Shown: positions 39,171 through 51,814 of the stretch, one piece after another
How the letters are laid out: each line of letters starts with the position of its first letter
How positions within the stretch are numbered: position 1 is the stretch's first letter
Origin: Prinia subflava
Lineage: Eukaryota > Chordata > Aves > Passeriformes > Cisticolidae
Reading direction: 5' to 3'
Assembly (NCBI RefSeq): GCF_021018805.1
Contig: NW_026960607.1
Coordinates: 126,501-190,500, forward strand
DNA length: 64,000 nucleotides
Notes under the pieces: generated by a model
Told to the model about the DNA's origin: nothing
What the model saw: the letters and a program-made list of their open reading frames with translations, nothing else
The model's database searches: none
Translations under genes and position numbers: made by a program

Positions 39171-40229
39171 CTTTCCATCCTCTGTTAGAGCCATTTCTGC
39201 CTGAGAGCTAAAGATCTATCTTTTAAAAATATGTTTCAAAGGGCTGCAGAATGCAGTATCTGCCAGCAGCAGTAATGTTTGAGTGAAACCTCAAAATTTC
39301 TTGTATGGGGCTTCATTTGGGGTACATACACAGGTGTAATTAACATGTCTATAGTCTTCATCTCACGAGATATGAAATACCACAGATACCATTAGCTCTA
39401 TTAACACCAGTGGATTTGCTAGCAATTTTGTATTATCCCCAAAGCTGGTAGCATTTGTTACTGGTAGCTGTAGGATCCATAAAGACCTGAAAAAAATAGC
39501 TGCATTTCTGCTCAGGAGCTACAGCTCTTTACAGGTACAAAACCTTTGTAAATCAATTTGAAGTTACCAAGGGACCACTAATTGAAGTTAAAGGTAATTA
39601 TTCCTTGGATGAAAGAGGCCAGAGGGACAACTTCATAAAAATAAGACAAATATTTAAGAACTGTAACTATTACTCTATGTTAGTTATGAAACAAACAAAT
39701 CCTTTTCCTGTCAATAAACATCTAAAATGATGTAATTATCCCCTATCAATAAATGAAGAGGTTCTTTTGAGATTCAAAGGCAAAAGACCTTTTAGCTTTT
39801 ATACCCCAAAACTATTCCTGGCAGGTAAAGCAGGTGGAAGAATGTCACTGTGAGATGAACTGTGACTAAGTGCTAAGAGACATTCAGCTTCTATCACAGC
39901 ATCTGCAGTTTTCAGAAAGCTTTTGGCAAAATTCCCTCATCAGAGGCTCCTAAGGAAACTAAATTTTCCATTCATTCTTAATGTTCAGAAACAAATGGTG
40001 GCATACACAATCGCTTGCTACAATATAGGAAAGTTGCTGTTCTTCCAGGGAATCTGGGCTGTGACCTGACAAAACGCAATAGGGACAGATAGGGAGTCTG
40101 CAAACAAAATATTTGCTTTGTAAAACCACAATTACACAAGCTCATCCAAGATGGTGCACTCAGTATGGTGATTACAGTTCAGAGCCTATGCTGCACTGCT
40201 AGCTGATTTTCAGTTGAGGGAGACGCTGA
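39171..40229. other. Intergenic, nothing recognised
   Basis: Unique-looking sequence with no supported feature. Confidence 0.45.
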
Positions 40230-41095
40230 AATCACAGAGTAGATGAGGTTGAAAGAGACCTCTGGAGACCAAGCAGTCCAACTCTCCTGCAAGCTGGGGT
40301 TTTATATCTCTAAGATCTCCACAGTCTCTGTGGTCACTGTTTTACCTTCCTCAGAGATAAAAAAGTTCTTTAGATTTTGAGGTGGAATCTCCTGTGTTTA
40401 AGCTGGTGTCCATTGCCTTTTGCCCTGTCACTGGGCGCTATTAAGAAAAGTCTGGCTCCATCTTCTTTGCCCAACCCATACCAAGTATTTTTAGATAGAG
40501 ATACACACAAGGTCTCTCCTTGGCTTCCTCTCTCCAGGCTGAAGAGTCCCAGCTCTTCCAGACTCTTTGTACAATAGATGCTCCAGTCCCTTAATTACCT
40601 TTGTGGCCCTTTCACTGGTTTCACTCCAGTTCATCCACATTCCTTTCACACTAAGTCACTCAGATCTGGACCCAGCATTCCATGTGTGTCTGACCAGTGA
40701 AGAGGAGAAGGATCACCACCCCAGCTTGCTGACAACACTCCTCCTCATGCAGGCCAGGATACTGTTGGACTTTTTTCTGCAAGGGTCCACTGCTGGCTTA
40801 TCCAGCTTGGTGCCATCCAGGCCCCTTAGATGCTACTCTTCAAAGCTGTGCTCTAAACACAGCCTATTATAAAGCACGGGGTCATTCTTCCTCACATACA
40901 GGACTTTGTGTTTGCTTTTGTCAAAAGCTTTGTTTTGCTTTTGAACATCGTGGTGTTCCTGCCAGCCTGTTTCTCCAGGCTCTTAAAGTGGCAGTCTAAC
41001 CATTAGCTGCACAGTATCCTCTCTCTCTGCTCCTGATTCCTTTGCAAGTTTCCTGAGGTTACGATGGCTTCCTCAATCAGTTGTGGGCTGCCATC
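40230..41095 (-). mobile_element. CR1 LINE 3' portion
   Basis: Antisense CR1 order from the tail: ATCACAGAGTAGATGAGG, GAAAGAGACCTCTGGAG, TTGCCCTGTCACTGGGCG, CTGAAGAGTCCCAGCTCT, GATCTGGACCCAGCATTCC and GCCAGGATACTGTTGGAC. These correspond to the 3' UTR and the end of ORF2. The reading frame is degraded. Confidence 0.85.
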
Positions 41096-41891
41096 TTTGT
41101 CCCGTCTTGTTCCTTTTTAAAGCTGTCCTCCCTAGGCTGGCCAACCTGAGCAAAGATGCTTTTGCCTCACACAGTCACACTCAAAACCTTTCAGGGCTCT
41201 GCTGGCTGTACAGCTGGGGTGAAAGTCTGAAGGCTGGACAAGCCTTTATGGCCTCACTGCAACAGCCCAGAGCTGAGTGCCCAGCAAGCAGCCTTGTGTA
41301 GGGTCACAGTTACCATGGGACAGGCCAAAGGCAGCAGTGTGGCCAAGGACTTCAAAAGTCACTGCAGCAGCCAGAATGTTTTCAGTGGTGGTGATTAAAG
41401 AAAACTAAGTCAAATCTTATAATTAAGTTTGCGGGTTTTATTTTTATTTACATTTTTAATTTTCTTTAACTAGACAGAAACTAGCACAGGTGATAGAGGC
41501 AAAGATATTTCTTGGTTTTTTCTCAGACTCCTGGCACCAGGCAACTTCAGCAGCTGCAGGATATTCCACACACTCAAGGCCAGGTGCCAGGTATTAAGTG
41601 ACAATAGCTAATTCCTAGCTAAACAGTAAAAATCCAGGCCCAAACAAAACCAAATAACATCTTAAATCATTAGAGAATCACAGCAGGCATGGATTTCTAG
41701 GTATCAGATGAGCAATATCTGTGATGGCTGGGCATAGTTTTTCAATTTAAAATAATTTTTTGATATTATATTCAGACTCATTTGCCAGCTTGAGACACCA
41801 AACTTTATATAGACACACTTAAAACACTGACTAATTTGGCATGTCTGGAACTGATAGTTCATAGCATCAGCAGGTTCTGAGTATACTGCAT
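41096..41891. other. Intergenic, nothing recognised
   Basis: Unique-looking sequence, possibly with further degraded CR1 at its left edge. Confidence 0.4.
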
Positions 41892-42419
41892 TTTATCCTT
41901 CCCGGAGCTTCTCAAGATCAGTCTGATCCCGGCTGCCTTAGGTGTTCCTGGATAGAGGGTACCGCTAAGTACCTCCTGTCCAAATACCTCAGGCGAAGCT
42001 CCCAGGCACAGGCAATACTTAGCAGCTCAGCTATCAGTGATTTCAGCTCTTTGCAGTTTCAGCTCTATAGTGATTTCAGCTCATGAGCTTGCTAAGTGCC
42101 TCGGCAGACACAGGGAGAGAGAGAAGCAGCGCTGTATGAGGTTCCACAGATGAGTCTTTATTGGTGTCCTCTGCGAAGGGTTTCAGGGACAGCTCTTCTA
42201 CTGAGCTGGGGAAAAGTGGGGTTTATAGAGGGTATCAAGGTTTTGAGAAATGGTCCAATGGTAAGAGTCGGGGTAAAAAGTGACCTATTGTCTTACAGGG
42301 AGATAAGAGGGTCCGAGGGCAGGAGAGGGGTTATTTGGTCCAGTCACCATGACTAGGCATTTCTTTGCCTTTAGGCAACTGACTGCCAGAGAGGCCTCTC
42401 AGGCCTCATGGCTGCAACA
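41892..42419 (-). mobile_element. Solo LTR, family B (TSD CTGCAT)
   Basis: Second copy of the LTR at 32034-32565, same orientation, with minus-strand TATAAACCCCAC and AATAAAGACTC. CTGCAT flanks it at 41886-41891 and 42420-42425, a perfect 6-bp duplication. Confidence 0.9.
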
Positions 42420-45400
42420 CTGCATCCTCTCTGCTTTCAGAGAAAGCAGCAACAACCTGAGCATGCTAACAGACCATTGATCTGAGGAAAGACACTAAAT
42501 GATGCCTTTGATTAGCCCAGTACTTTGGGTTGCCTATTTTAACCAAGCACAGATTGCAGCCTGCAGAAAAAGTTGTGAAAACTGACAGTAAAACCAGTAA
42601 GCCAAAAATCAGAGAGAAAGAGAGGGGAAAAAAGGGGTTCTGCAGAAAACAGCAGCTGGAAGGAAAGCAGTGCCCAAAAACAAAGGCAAGAAATAGAAGA
42701 AATGTTGGATGAATAAGAACTACTGTACAGAACAAACAATGAACAGTGTTCCAGAAAACTCAGATGAATCCCCCAGGCTAATGCAAGTACAAGGTATAAA
42801 GCAAATTATTAGATGCAAGAATTGCAAAGGCAATTGTAGAGTACTTAACAGCACATTTTCTTAAAAAAAGAAAAAAAATTCAAGAGAACAAATGAAAAAA
42901 ATAAAACTACACAAAATAAAAGCACAAAAACTGTTTCCAAATACTTTTTCTGACTGATATAATAAAATTTGAGTGATGAAAAATGTGACATGAGGGGTAT
43001 AACACGAGATATATTTGTTTTACACTTATGTATATTTGCAAAATGAACACATAAGATTTATATCTTTTTTATCTTTGCTTAAAAGCCCCTGTGCTTGCTG
43101 ATGATTGAATCCAAGGTCCCTCCACTGTGGTCCTGTAACAAATGATGACAGCAGTTAATATCTTAGCACTGTCATTACTACTAGCATTATGTCTCCAAGG
43201 TCTTTATGCATCCCAACAATACTTACATTCCTTTATAATCTTCAAGTACAGTTTTAGACTGCATCATCTGCCAAAATCAGTTTCTGAGGCTCCTTATGGA
43301 TCTCCGCATATGAGCTCTATGTATGGAAGAGCCAGTTAACTCAAAGGTAAAGTGGTGTCTTTTAAGGAGATTACTGAGTGGAGATGCATCGATATTTCTC
43401 ACTGTCAGCCTGCAAAGAGCTTAGTGTTGGTATCAAGGATACAAATAAGATGCAGAGTGGTTTTCATTGACAGCAAAAAGCTAAACCTGTGTGGCTCACG
43501 TTAAAAATGCAAAGCACATTTTAGACTGCAATGGGTACTCTAAAAAAAAGGAAAGAAAAGAAAAATATCATTTTCACAGGGCATGTCACACAAATTTAGT
43601 CTAGAATAATGCTATATGTCAGAGGCAGCCATGATTTTGCAGCTGAATTTCAATGTTGCCTTTTCTTTCTTCTGTCTCACCCTACCAGGTGCCATTCTCC
43701 TTTGAAAACTACTCTTCTCTTACAGATTCCTGCTGCTACCTTGTCACACCCCCTCCTGCCTCCATCTGCCACTGCCTCCTCATGGGCCATCACTTCTCAC
43801 TGACTTCAGCCTGGGGAAGAGAAAAAAAAAAACCCAAAGTAGCTCTACTTTCATCTTACCTCTAATAATGCTCTACCTTTTCAGACAGAAACAGGGATAC
43901 GTGTACATCTAAAAGAGTGTCTCTAAAATGAGTCAAACGCAGTTCAGGATTACTGTCTCCAAACAGATGAAGGAGGGTGAAAAAGCAAGATTTCCTTATG
44001 GTTCTCCTGCAGATCCCAGATGCCATGGTAGAGAACAAAAAGGCTTCTGTAATTTCCAATAGCCCTCTGTCACAGCTGGCACCCTGCCAGCCTGTGCCAG
44101 ACACTAGCTGCTGAGCCTGCTGGGGATGAGGTGCTGGAGCAGAAAGGCCCAAAGAAACCAAAAATGAAGAAAGGGCCATCAGGGCTGGAGACAAGAAGCA
44201 AGACAGAATCAGTAGAGAAACAGATATTCAGGGTAATGGGTCAGGGGCAAAGTGGAGAAAGGGAAAAGAAGGTAAGCTCTGGAAGTACTGCTGTGCACTT
44301 GGCTTTCTCCCAATGCAGGCTCCTCAGCCTTTACATGAATTTCCCACACCTCATTTTTAACTCCTTAAAGGGTTGTTTTACAGCAGTCTTAGTGACTTCC
44401 TTTTGGGTTGCATTTCTCTGATGAAATTCCTCAAAACTTTTGCTTCCTTCAAATCCCACTTTGGTGCTCAGTCTCTATTCTGTAGCAGCATCACAACGGA
44501 GAAAACTTCGTCTTGCTCCTGAAAGTTTTCAGTGACTGAAAACATGGTACATGAACTATGGAGGAGAGCAAAAAAAATCACCAGTCAAACATCAACTTTG
44601 TTAGAACTGTCTTTTCTCAAAATGCAGCAAGACATCTCCTGAATAAAACTACCCCTCACATACTTCACTTTATATACAAAATTATTAGCTCACTTCTGTC
44701 CAGACAGGGCTCTGAAAATGTGTTCTGAAAACACATATGTTCCCTGGAAAATACAAGAAAACTTGAACAGAAAGCAGGGGAATAATCATAATACACTTTT
44801 ATTACACCTTCTGATAAAAACTTCAAATTATTCAGAACAAAATTTATTTGCAAGTAACTAAAAACGCATTCCGACCCAGAGCTTCAGCATGCTCTCGCTC
44901 TCTTCTCCAAGTTTTATCCCTGCCTATATATAGCCAGTGCTCTGCTGCCTTACATCCGCACCAGGCTCACAGGGAGAACACTGCCCTGGAACACCGTGTA
45001 CTCCCGGAGGCATTACCATAATCTCTTTTAAGGCACGGAACGTTGTGGCCATGCTCTGCACCAGGAAAGAATTTCTGTAGCAAGGCAGAGGGAGCAGCAG
45101 GCATTTTGTCACCCTGAAAAGGCAAGGCTGTCCTGTTCTGATAGCCGCTGCCTGTAGCTATCTCCTCCCTCCCCTTTTAAGTTGCTATGTGCGTGTAACC
45201 ACAGCGGCAAAAACTGTCCTTCCTCACGTTTCTAACCAGAATCAGAGGCAGAGGGACAGCCATGCATCCCGTTCTCTCCAGCCCAGCTGCCTATCTCCAG
45301 CAGAGAGGGAGGAGCACCCTGCTGGATGGGAGCATGATTAGGTAGGCTCAGTTTCCAAAAGTTTGCTTCTAAATAACTGTGCCATTTACCCCCTCTCTTT

Positions 45401-48296
45401 GCTGAGGCAGCAGAACATGAGATATGCACTTCTTACAGAGGCTGGAGCTTGCTTCTGGCATACAATAAATCAAACTGAACAAGCGTCAAGACATCAAGTT
45501 GTAAACTGAACCAGCTGAGCAGGGGCACCTTTTTGTACTCCTAACAAACCTCTGTACTGGAAGCAGCCCAACAGACAGAGAAAACAAAACTCTTACAACA
45601 CAACATCAGAATCAAAACAATGCACACAAGAAAAATATAAGAATTACAGCTCAACAATCATCCTTGTCTGTTCTCATTGTCCAAAATAGGTCCAGGATGG
45701 CTACAGTAGAACAAGAGTCAAATTGCAACAGAAATATGAGGACACATGCTTCACCGTCAAGATTATTTTCTCATTAGTACATAATAATTCAATTCCATTT
45801 AAGATCCTTGTTTTGTGTTTTTATGATACTAGATAATTTGATTAATCTGGAATTAGTCTAAAATAACTTCCTCTGAGATACTGTTCAAATGTAATGCTTT
45901 ACCTCCTGATTAAACACTGTTCAGTAAGGAACCTGATGCATGGCATCATTAAGCATGCTGTACTAGAAATCTGGTTAAAATAATTAAGGGTTTTTTTAAA
46001 TTATGTCAGTTTCAGAAAACTTGAAAGGATCCCAAAGTCAAAAATTAAAGTACTGCATGAGATCGTTGAGTAGGCCTGCTCTTGTCCACCAAATGGAAAA
46101 TAAGGCACCTGTCTAGAAACCATGTTTTTGTGGCTGTGCAACCCCAGAAAACTGCTCCTTCCCATTTCCCCCAGCCTGCTCACACTCCACAAGCAAGACA
46201 ATTATTCCACAGGATCTTTCCTCTTCTCTTGTTCTGGATGTTATGCTTTGCTCTTTGAGGAGACACCTTTGCCTCAGATCCTGGATGAACTAATTGTTTC
46301 CTGATGGAAGGGATATGATAAAGTTTTGCCCCAAGACTAGGCTGGAAGGACCAAAAGAGGAGGCTCCTGAAGCCCATCCTCTGACCCACTGCTGGAGAAC
46401 AGTGCTTTCCACTCACAGGCAGAAGTCAGGACAAACAAAGGGCTGTTTGTACAGCATTTCCCAGCAGCCCTCCCTCCCTCCCTCTTCTCATCCCCGATAG
46501 CTCTAGTTCTCTCTGGGTACATCTAAAAAAATACAGCTGCCAAGAAAGTGGAAGGGAGTGAACCAGAAGAGAAAGGTACGTTTTGCTCCTGAAATTATCC
46601 TTCTCTACTTGTTCTGCTCCTTCTAGTTACAGAATACAGAATTAGAAATACATATGGGAACATGCAGAAGAAGTTTTGGGAGAAGCTGTTATATTACAGG
46701 CAAGAGGTACCATTCAAGACAGTTGCATGGCTGGGATCCAGATCAAAATAATTCTTTTACTATCTTGCTTTTCTTTGAAGTTGGATACTATATATTAACA
46801 TCCGAAGTGACTAAATATACTATATTGCCTTCCAGTGCTCAATATAATATAGAGAGAGGTGTCACAATGAATTGCTGTCTTGAAGAAAATTAAATGGGGT
46901 TTAATGAGAACTCAGTTTCTAGAAAGAATCATGGTATTGATGACAATTACAAAGCAGTAATTCACTGAATTCATCCTCAGTGGAATAGCTGCTGTCCTTA
47001 CATTGCACCAACTGTTCAAGCAAAATAGATTTAAGACTTTTTTTTAATGGAAAAAATTCTTTACAATATTATCAGTTATGCAGTGCTTGTGTAATGATTT
47101 TTTAGTAATGCACTAATAAAACTAATATCAAGCACTAACACACCCAAATATTAAGTACTCAGCATCTTACAGGTGTTTGTGAAAGGCAAACTTGACAAAT
47201 AAATAAACACTAAAATAAATTTCATTTTGAATAATTGAAACAATTTTAATATATATTTGCTTTTTAAGTGCAACTTGTTAACCTGGCATATGCCACTGGA
47301 CAGACTGGAAAAGAACATACACCAAAAGTATACCAATTAATGTATTCCTTGTTTTCAACATTGGGCAACTAGAAATACAGCCTACTTAAGGGGAAAAGAA
47401 GGATATATTTAATGGAGGATTGATATTTTTAATGGTTGATAGACCAACCTACTAATATTTCTATTTTCCCAACCATGCAGGATCTCTAGAAGTGCCAAAA
47501 TACACATTTTGTGCCATTTCTCAGTTTTCTCTAACACCTGAGCTCCTACTGATACTGTGTGACCTTTAAAGGACATCAGTTCTCATGAACTATTACCCTG
47601 TTGTTCTTGGACAAAGAGACTGAGACTTGGGGTTTTCTCTTCAGTTTGATTACCTCTGTATCTAGCGGATCCAAAGACTAGATAGTGCCAAATTGCCTGG
47701 CAAGATAATTCAAACACTCAGCTGAACAAGTAGAGACAGCACTAACTCCTGACTCATCACACATATTCCCAAACTAACCATTTTCCTTTAGGAAAAGTTC
47801 TAAACTATTTCAAAGCACTTGTATTCCCAGGTCCATTTGGTCTTAAACCTTACTTACACCTTGTCAAAATAATCAAAATAATTAACTGAAAAGAACTTAC
47901 GCAAATGCAAGGAGCTCATTTTCAGTAGTTTTAGATGGCTTTACTCCTGCTAGAATTTGAAATTATAAAATCTTGATAGAGCAAGCTGGTCAGGCTTAGC
48001 ATGCCTGGCATTGCTATCTTTTCAGAAGGCTTTACAAAAAAAAAGGAACTGTAAGAGGATGCTTGCTGGCAATGAATGAGTCTTTGAGCCACATTAGTGA
48101 GACTGGATTTGTTCATCGCATTTTCCTGACTTGTTTTATGAGAAAAGCCTATCTTCTGTGCTATGCAAAAGCAGACAATGCCTTGCTCATTTTGAAATAA
48201 ACATGCACATACTAGCTCTGTTCTTTACCTAGGCAATCAGTGACACTCCAACATCTGTTCAACCGCACTCAGGAAAAGAAGTTGCAGCAGTTTGTC

Positions 48297-48480
48297 AGAC
48301 AGAAATGCTGCATCTGAAAGGTCTGCTGAGCCTACCCGCATCGATCCTGTGCAGGGAGCTGATGAAACACTTTAGCTCCTTGGCAATCTTTCTGCGAATA
48401 GGGACTGTTCGCTCCCAGGAAAGAAATACCCGTTTCAAGAAAGGTCTTTTGACAAGAAGTTTCTGTTTGGCTATGAACTG
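48297..48480 (-). other. Possible minus-strand terminal exon (unrecognised)
   Basis: On the minus strand a long T/G-rich tract ends TTTTTTTTCCCCAG, a good splice acceptor. The frame after it stays open for about 60 codons to a TGA at 48297-48299. It encodes a basic peptide (for example LLVKRPFLKRVFLSWERTV and KELKCFISSLHRID). The segment retains several CpGs and is not a repeat I recognise. Chance cannot be excluded, and the upstream tract is a low-complexity repeat that would mimic an acceptor. Confidence 0.2.
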
Positions 48481-48483
48481 GGG

Positions 48484-48627
48484 AAAAAAAAACAAAACAC
48501 AAACCAACAAAAAAACCAAAACAAAACAAAAAAAAACAAACCAAAACAAAAACAAAAACAAAACCACAAAAAAACCAAAACAAAAAAACAACAAAAAAAC
48601 CCACAAACAACAACAACAACAACAAAA
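48484..48627 (+). repeat. A/C-rich low-complexity repeat
   Basis: Irregular CAAAA, CAAAAA and CAA units. ORFs over it (Lys/Thr/Gln-rich, or Phe/Leu/Val-rich on the other strand) are compositional. Confidence 0.9.
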
Positions 48628-50460
48628 GAGGAAATATTTAAGCAGAAACAAAATTATAATATTTATTCTGAATAATAATAATGTTTATCATTGGTAAGAT
48701 GCGTAACTGGTCAGAGGAGCTGTCTATCTATTGCTCTCCAGCATGTTGATTTTGCTAATACTGATTTTGGCACCCACCCATTGAAGCCCTCCTGATGACA
48801 CACTACAGCAATATCCGATTATTTTTCAAGGCAAGAAGTGAGTTACAGAATCATCTTAAAAACTGTAGGTCGTGATTTTTGAATCTAGCAATTTGACAGT
48901 GTATGGAGAATGTGCCTGTTTTCAGGACAAATGTGCCTATTTTCCAGGAAGTGAATTCCTACAAATTTTGAGATAGGCAGGCAGGTGGCAACAAATTCAA
49001 ATGAGTATTTCAGTTGAACTCCAGGTAGGGAAAGATCTCCTGAATTATTAGGATATTTTAAAAATTTTCATAAGAGCAAGGTATCATGAATGCCTCGTCA
49101 TCAGCAGAAGAACACAGACTAATCCAATCACAGGAATTTTTCTTCCATTAAATGCTTAAATAATTAAGCTCAACTATTTGAACAGAAGATTAAATTGTAC
49201 TCCCTGAAACTGGCATTTATCTAGGTATAGTATAAATACTTTTTTTCTCTTTAAGCATTAGACTTTTCTGAGCAGAACCCTCATAAATAAAGTGTTTATA
49301 CTCCTACAAAATTAAACCATAAATATAATAATAATACAGATGCTTCACTCAAGTCTAAAAAAAAATCAGACAAGGTTAGGACAATGTTTACTTTATTTGA
49401 GTAGTAGTTTTGAGGTCTAAAACTAATAAAGACAATATGTTGTTCAATACTGCACTCTGAGGTAATTAAAAATAGATCCCCAAGGCTCCATTACTAGTAC
49501 TTTATAGGAATCTTCTACTCAAAAGTTCCCATACAAGTTCATGGAAACTAAAAGGAATTATTCAACGAATTATGTTTCTACAACAGAAACCAAAAAAATA
49601 CAGAAGAGCTTATTCTCACTTCACTCATGTTCTTTAATATATTGGCCACTTTTTAATATTTTATTTGGCTACTAATGTTCAAAAAAGCCCAAGTTTAAAT
49701 ATAAAAATAAATAACCGAAAAGCTTTGAGGTGTTGTAGTTTACTCCTAATATGAATCTAAATTTCCAGATTTTCTTACATGGCATTTTATTAATTGGCTG
49801 AAGAAATGTAAGATAGCTGCAGAGAAGAAAACTACCTGAGAAAAAAAATTAGTAAAGAATATTGTAGATTTATATATTTAAAAGCTTCCAGTTTGTTTTA
49901 CAAGGGTAATCTCAAGATTTTTACAAAGTAACCCATATTATAGTCACATCTACAGCTGGCATACCTCATGTTTTTCCTTATCGGGATAATAGCTCTATCT
50001 TAACTTCACCTTTGATAGTCTTTGATTAGACATTGCCTTACACCTTGTTATTTTTGGGCAAACCCATTCTAATCTTCAGCCCCTCAAGGAAGACCAGTGC
50101 CAGTAAGATGAAGGATAGCAAAGTCTTCCTTAAGTCTTACACAAGAAAAATAATGAGCACACAGGGAGGGTGCTGGGCAGAGCTGGTCATTCTTTAGGTT
50201 CATTTTCAGAGCAGAATTCCTATTTAAATTCAGTTAAGAGAACAGATCCATTTTGTTTGAGCATGAGGAAAGGTAAAAAACCCACTCTCTTTCCTAATAC
50301 AAATAAAAGCTCAATTGAAATGTTGTTGAAAAGCGTAATTTAAGAGTGAAAGCAAGTTCAAGGATCCAAAGCTTTGCAGCATGGTCAGACCGTGCAAAGC
50401 AGCACAGAACAGCAGAGCTCATGTTAAACAAAACTATGGAAAGCCTAGTGGCCAGCAGTA

Positions 50461-51465
50461 TGGGGATTCACAAGGCAGAGAGTCAAACAGACTTGATTAG
50501 CATAGCTAGTTTGATAACCCAGATGCCATGGCAAGAACAAACAGAACTGTAAAAATTACAGGAGATGGGATTACACCTGCTTACGGGAAGAGAGAAGATT
50601 CAATCAACTTCTGCAAGCAAAGAATTGTTGTAAAATGCATGAGTTTTCTGTGTGATGTTTAACCTGATTATTGTAGTAGAAATTATTAACCTGTTTGAAA
50701 TATGTGAAAAATGTAGTATGTTAATTCATGTTCTTATAGTTAATGAGATTTATTGAAAACTATAAAACTGTATAAATGTGTGTGTTGTATGAAAATATAA
50801 GTTTCAGGACACCCTGTAACATTTTGTTAAACCAAATTATGAAAAGGCAGGCACCACCCCAGAAACTCACATTCAGAAATAGACAAAAGGTTTACTGGAA
50901 AACCGGCAGTCTCCTCGAGCACTGGGAGGAGACCCATCAAGATAAGGCGGGCAGGACCATCAACGGCTCCAGACTACACCCTCACCGATCATCAAGCATC
51001 ATCATCCATATCTCGACCATCCATCAGCCATGAAGATCTACAGAAACTGGACATTAACATATGAACTGAGAGAAAGAACTCTTTTCAGCCTAGCCGGAGA
51101 CACCCTTGGATTTGAATAGCTAGCTGGGAAACAAAGGGAAATATTGCCAAGGGCAGAATAAAGTGTATAAAAACTAAGCCCCGAACCGGGCAAATTTGTG
51201 AACCAAAGGGGAGGCAGCAGACGGCCAAGTTCTGTGTCTCACGGTTCACCCTTGGCATTTTCCCGAGTAAAAGACTGTCAAGTATCTCCGCTGTTAGTGA
51301 GTTTACCGAAATTCTGTAATTCGATCTTTTGATTAATAAATCAAAATTATTTAATTGGAATATTGTATTGGCATTTATAAAAAAATAGTATATAAGCTTT
51401 TGGGAAACCCGAGTAAAATCGAATTCTGATCACCGAATCAGTCTTCCCGTCTCTCATCATCGCCA
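50461..51465 (+). mobile_element. 5' LTR of ERVK provirus, carrying an insertion
   Basis: Starts TGGGGATTCACAAGG, matching the 3' LTR start at 63728. After removal of the 680-bp nested LTR and its 5-bp duplication the element is about 320 bp, with TATATAAG at 51389-51396 and a probable end ...CATCGCCA at 51465, five nucleotides before the PBS. Confidence 0.85.
50703..51382 (+). mobile_element. Solo LTR nested inside the ERVK 5' LTR (TSD AAATA)
   Basis: Begins TGTGAAAAATG and ends ATTTATAAAA (terminal CA lost). TATAAAA lies at 51166-51172 and AATAAA at 51335-51340. AAATA flanks it at 50698-50702 and 51383-51387. The provirus 3' LTR has the uninterrupted site (AAATA at 63965-63969 followed by GTATATAAG). 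It is a diverged relative of the LTR at 61212-61896. Confidence 0.9.
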
Positions 51466-51470
51466 AGAAT

Positions 51471-51488
51471 TGGTGCTCCGTATGACCG
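51471..51488 (+). promoter_or_regulatory. Primer binding site of ERVK provirus (tRNA unassigned)
   Basis: TGGTGCTCCGTATGACCG starts five nucleotides after the LTR, the normal PBS position. It does not match a common PBS class that I can name. Confidence 0.5.
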
Positions 51489-51590
51489 GAGAAGAACCGG
51501 CTATCTGCTGGCAATTGGCAACGCCCCTGGAACTGATCGTGACAGTGAAAGAACCGCGTTTGGGCCCGCAGTCATCTGTACGCCGGACGT

Positions 51591-51600
51591 GACAGGTGAG
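51591..51600 (+). promoter_or_regulatory. Candidate 5' splice donor
   Basis: GACAG/GTGAG in the leader, 22 bp before the gag ATG. A major donor for env mRNA is expected here. Confidence 0.5.
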
Positions 51601-51814
51601 CCAGGGGAACTCAAGGTATGGGACAGGACGTGTCCGACGAGAGAGACATTAACAAAACCATGCAACGCTTGCTGAGCAAGCATGGATCCCCCATCCTTAA
51701 GCAGGACCTTAAGTCGCTCCTACGATGAGTGTCATGCATGTTCCCCGATACCACCCCTTCCTCTATTTTTACTCTCTGCTACTGGGACAAGGTCAGCTTA
51801 AAGCTCTACGACCT

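Larger units (their letters stand above)
42420..50460. other. Intergenic, no gene recognised
   Basis: Eight kilobases of AT-rich sequence with simple repeats. A 65-codon ORF at 43142 begins with a signal-peptide-like stretch but has no other support. The only segment with exon-like features is 48297-48480 (see separate entry). Confidence 0.45.

Noticed and set aside
38831..39211. Long Lys/Gln/Asn/Thr and Phe/Val/Leu/Cys ORFs
   Set aside because: They are translations of the (TTTTG)n microsatellite.
32034..42419. Family B LTR pair as one 10-kb provirus
   Set aside because: Each has its own matching 6-bp duplication, and the sequence between them contains other elements and no retroviral genes.
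43142..43339. 65-codon ORF with a signal-peptide-like start
   Set aside because: A single short ORF with a hydrophobic start is expected by chance in AT-rich DNA. No splice or repeat context supports it.
48295..48697. 130-codon Lys/Thr/Gln-rich + ORF
   Set aside because: Mostly low-complexity CAAAA repeat; no codon structure beyond that. Only the short minus-strand part is kept as a weak exon candidate.
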